A stretch of 64,000 nt of DNA from Sedimentimonas flavescens (GTDB taxonomy: Bacteria > Pseudomonadota > Alphaproteobacteria > Rhodobacterales > Rhodobacteraceae): assembly GCF_019264375.1 (NCBI RefSeq), contig NZ_JAHVAI010000009.1:91328-155327 (forward strand), in the 5' to 3' direction. The notes beneath the pieces are model-generated. The model was not told where the DNA came from. It saw only the letters and a list, made by a program, of their open reading frames with translations, and made no database searches. This document shows positions 63,230-64,000 of this stretch, in pieces (the stretch's first letter is position 1; each line of letters opens with the position of its first letter). The position numbers were made by a program, and so were the translations under genes.

Positions 63230-63834
63230 TGATGGCCGCAACGGTGAATGGCAGTCTGCGCAGGGTCTCGCCCGGCTGGATCTATCTGGCGGGGCTGATC
63301 CCTCTGGCTTGGATCGTCTGGCTTGGCCTGTCGAACGGGTTGGGCGTTGATCCGGTCAAGGAGATCGAGCACCGACTGGGCAAGGTGGCGCTGTGGTTCC
63401 TGATGGGCGGGCTGGCCATCACCCCCGCGCGCCGGTTTTTCGGTTTGAACCTGATCCGCTATCGCCGCGCGATCGGCCTGATCGCCTTCTTTTATCTCTG
63501 CCTGCACCTGACCGCTTGGGTCGTGCTCGACATGGCGCTTTTGTGGGAGCAGGCCCTGCGCGATCTGGTCAAGCGCCCCTATCTTTATCTTGGCCTCACC
63601 GGGTTTGCCGCGCTGATCCCGCTGGCGCTGACCTCGAACAATGCCTCGGTGCGCAAGCTGGGACGTAACTGGCGACGCCTGCACTGGCTGGTGTACCCGG
63701 CCGTGGGGTTCGGGGTGATTCACTATCTGATGCAGATGAAGGTCGTCACGGCCGAGGGATGGGCCTGGGCCGCCGCTTTCACGGCGCTGATGGTGGCGCG
63801 AGTCGCCGCCCGGGCCTTGCCGACTCGCCGCTGA
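63229..63834 (+). CDS. msrQ: Haem-binding membrane subunit MsrQ
   Basis: From ATG 63229 the product has 201 residues and about six membrane helices. 'GKVALWFLMGGLAITPARR', 'IRYRRAIGLIAFFYLCLHLTAWVV' (haem His) and 'WRRLHWLVYPAVGFGVIHYLMQMK' (second haem His) match MsrQ (YedZ). It passes electrons from the respiratory chain to MsrP. ATG 63232 is an alternative start. Confidence 0.94.
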   Translation: MMAATVNGSLRRVSPGWIYLAGLIPLAWIVWLGLSNGLGVDPVKEIEHRLGKVALWFLMGGLAITPARRFFGLNLIRYRRAIGLIAFFYLCLHLTAWVVLDMALLWEQALRDLVKRPYLYLGLTGFAALIPLALTSNNASVRKLGRNWRRLHWLVYPAVGFGVIHYLMQMKVVTAEGWAWAAAFTALMVARVAARALPTRR

Positions 63835-64000
63835 TGCCGCGATTCCTGCCACAAGACGCCTTGAGGGGCGGAGGCTTGCGGGTTTCGTCAGGCAGGGCTC
63901 GCTCGATCGGCATTTTCTTTTCCCAACGAAACAAGGGATTTTTGTGATTTGAGAGAGAAAAGTTTGTGATTTTTGAAAAAGGGCCTTGCGGAGGTTGTCG
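63835..64000. other. Intergenic tail after msrQ, A/T-rich at the right edge
   Basis: No gene or long frame was seen. From about 63908 the sequence becomes unusually A/T-rich for this genome (CATTTTCTTTTCCC, GGGATTTTTGTGATTT, GTGATTTTTGAAAAAGGG), ending CTTGCGGAGGTTGTCG at the window edge. It may be the upstream region of a strongly expressed gene beyond the window. Confidence 0.5.

Overview
The window looks like about 64 kb of chromosome from an alphaproteobacterium of the Rhodobacteraceae/Paracoccaceae type. The basis is high GC with strong third-position G/C bias, the rpsO...pnp, xth-thioredoxin-LON-Trm112 and ubiH-like/amidase/aminotransferase/ftsK/lolA neighbourhoods, the dispersed 'CCCCCGAGGTATTT...CCAAGAAGAAG' intergenic element, and protein sequences typical of the group. 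Genus cannot be fixed from this. Nothing resembling an insertion sequence, prophage, plasmid origin or CRISPR array was seen. Most genes are housekeeping, and no stretch over 300 bases lacks a gene or gene remnant.

Layout. 1-2.9 kb: the end of a DUF1643 gene, a short RTX repeat protein, rpsO and a secreted phytochelatin-synthase-like protein. 3.1-5.3 kb: pnp. 5.3-8.0 kb: a small glycosyltransferase island with one intact GT2 gene, a wrecked glycosyltransferase pseudogene and a third, convergent glycosyltransferase. 8.1-13.1 kb: 1-Cys peroxiredoxin, aldehyde dehydrogenase, exonuclease III, CnoX-like thioredoxin, LON-domain protein and Trm112-like protein. 13.1-20.8 kb: ubiquinone-type FAD hydroxylase, amidase, aminotransferase, ftsK and lolA. 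20.8-25.9 kb: SLT lipoprotein, hspQ, an anti-sigma kinase/STAS pair, thiolase, free-methionine-sulfoxide reductase, LysE exporter and RluA.

25.9-39.0 kb is the most system-like part. A hybrid histidine kinase and response regulator, followed by a WGR protein and a saccharopine-dehydrogenase-like protein, are read leftward. A rightward operon is divergent from them: acyl-CoA synthetase, LivG-type ATPase, LivH permease, a small two-helix membrane protein, LivM permease, periplasmic binding protein, LivF ATPase and a phenylacetate-CoA-ligase-like protein. I infer import of an organic (probably aromatic or aliphatic) acid coupled to CoA activation and controlled by the two-component system; the substrate cannot be read from the sequence.

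39.1-51.4 kb: rpmJ, tRNA-Val(GAC), N-formylglutamate amidohydrolase, a DNA polymerase IV with an N-terminal Cys4 motif, clpB, pyrF, an SPFH/NfeD/GlsB membrane cassette, fmt, a deformylase-like protein that has lost its catalytic residues, an intact def, a PatB-type C-S lyase, an L,D-transpeptidase and an uncharacterised protein. 51.5-64 kb: MltB-type transglycosylase, mlaA and mlaC-like lipid-transport genes, a class A penicillin-binding protein, glnK-amtB, an aromatic/aspartate aminotransferase with sseA, smpB, a potassium channel, a DUF302 protein and msrPQ. The last 166 bases are AT-rich and may be the upstream region of a gene beyond the edge.

The observations most worth following are the deformylase pseudoenzyme beside a normal def, the CoA-ligase/ABC-transporter/two-component cluster with its small membrane protein and P-loop-deficient ligase, and the phytochelatin-synthase-like gene sitting between rpsO and pnp.
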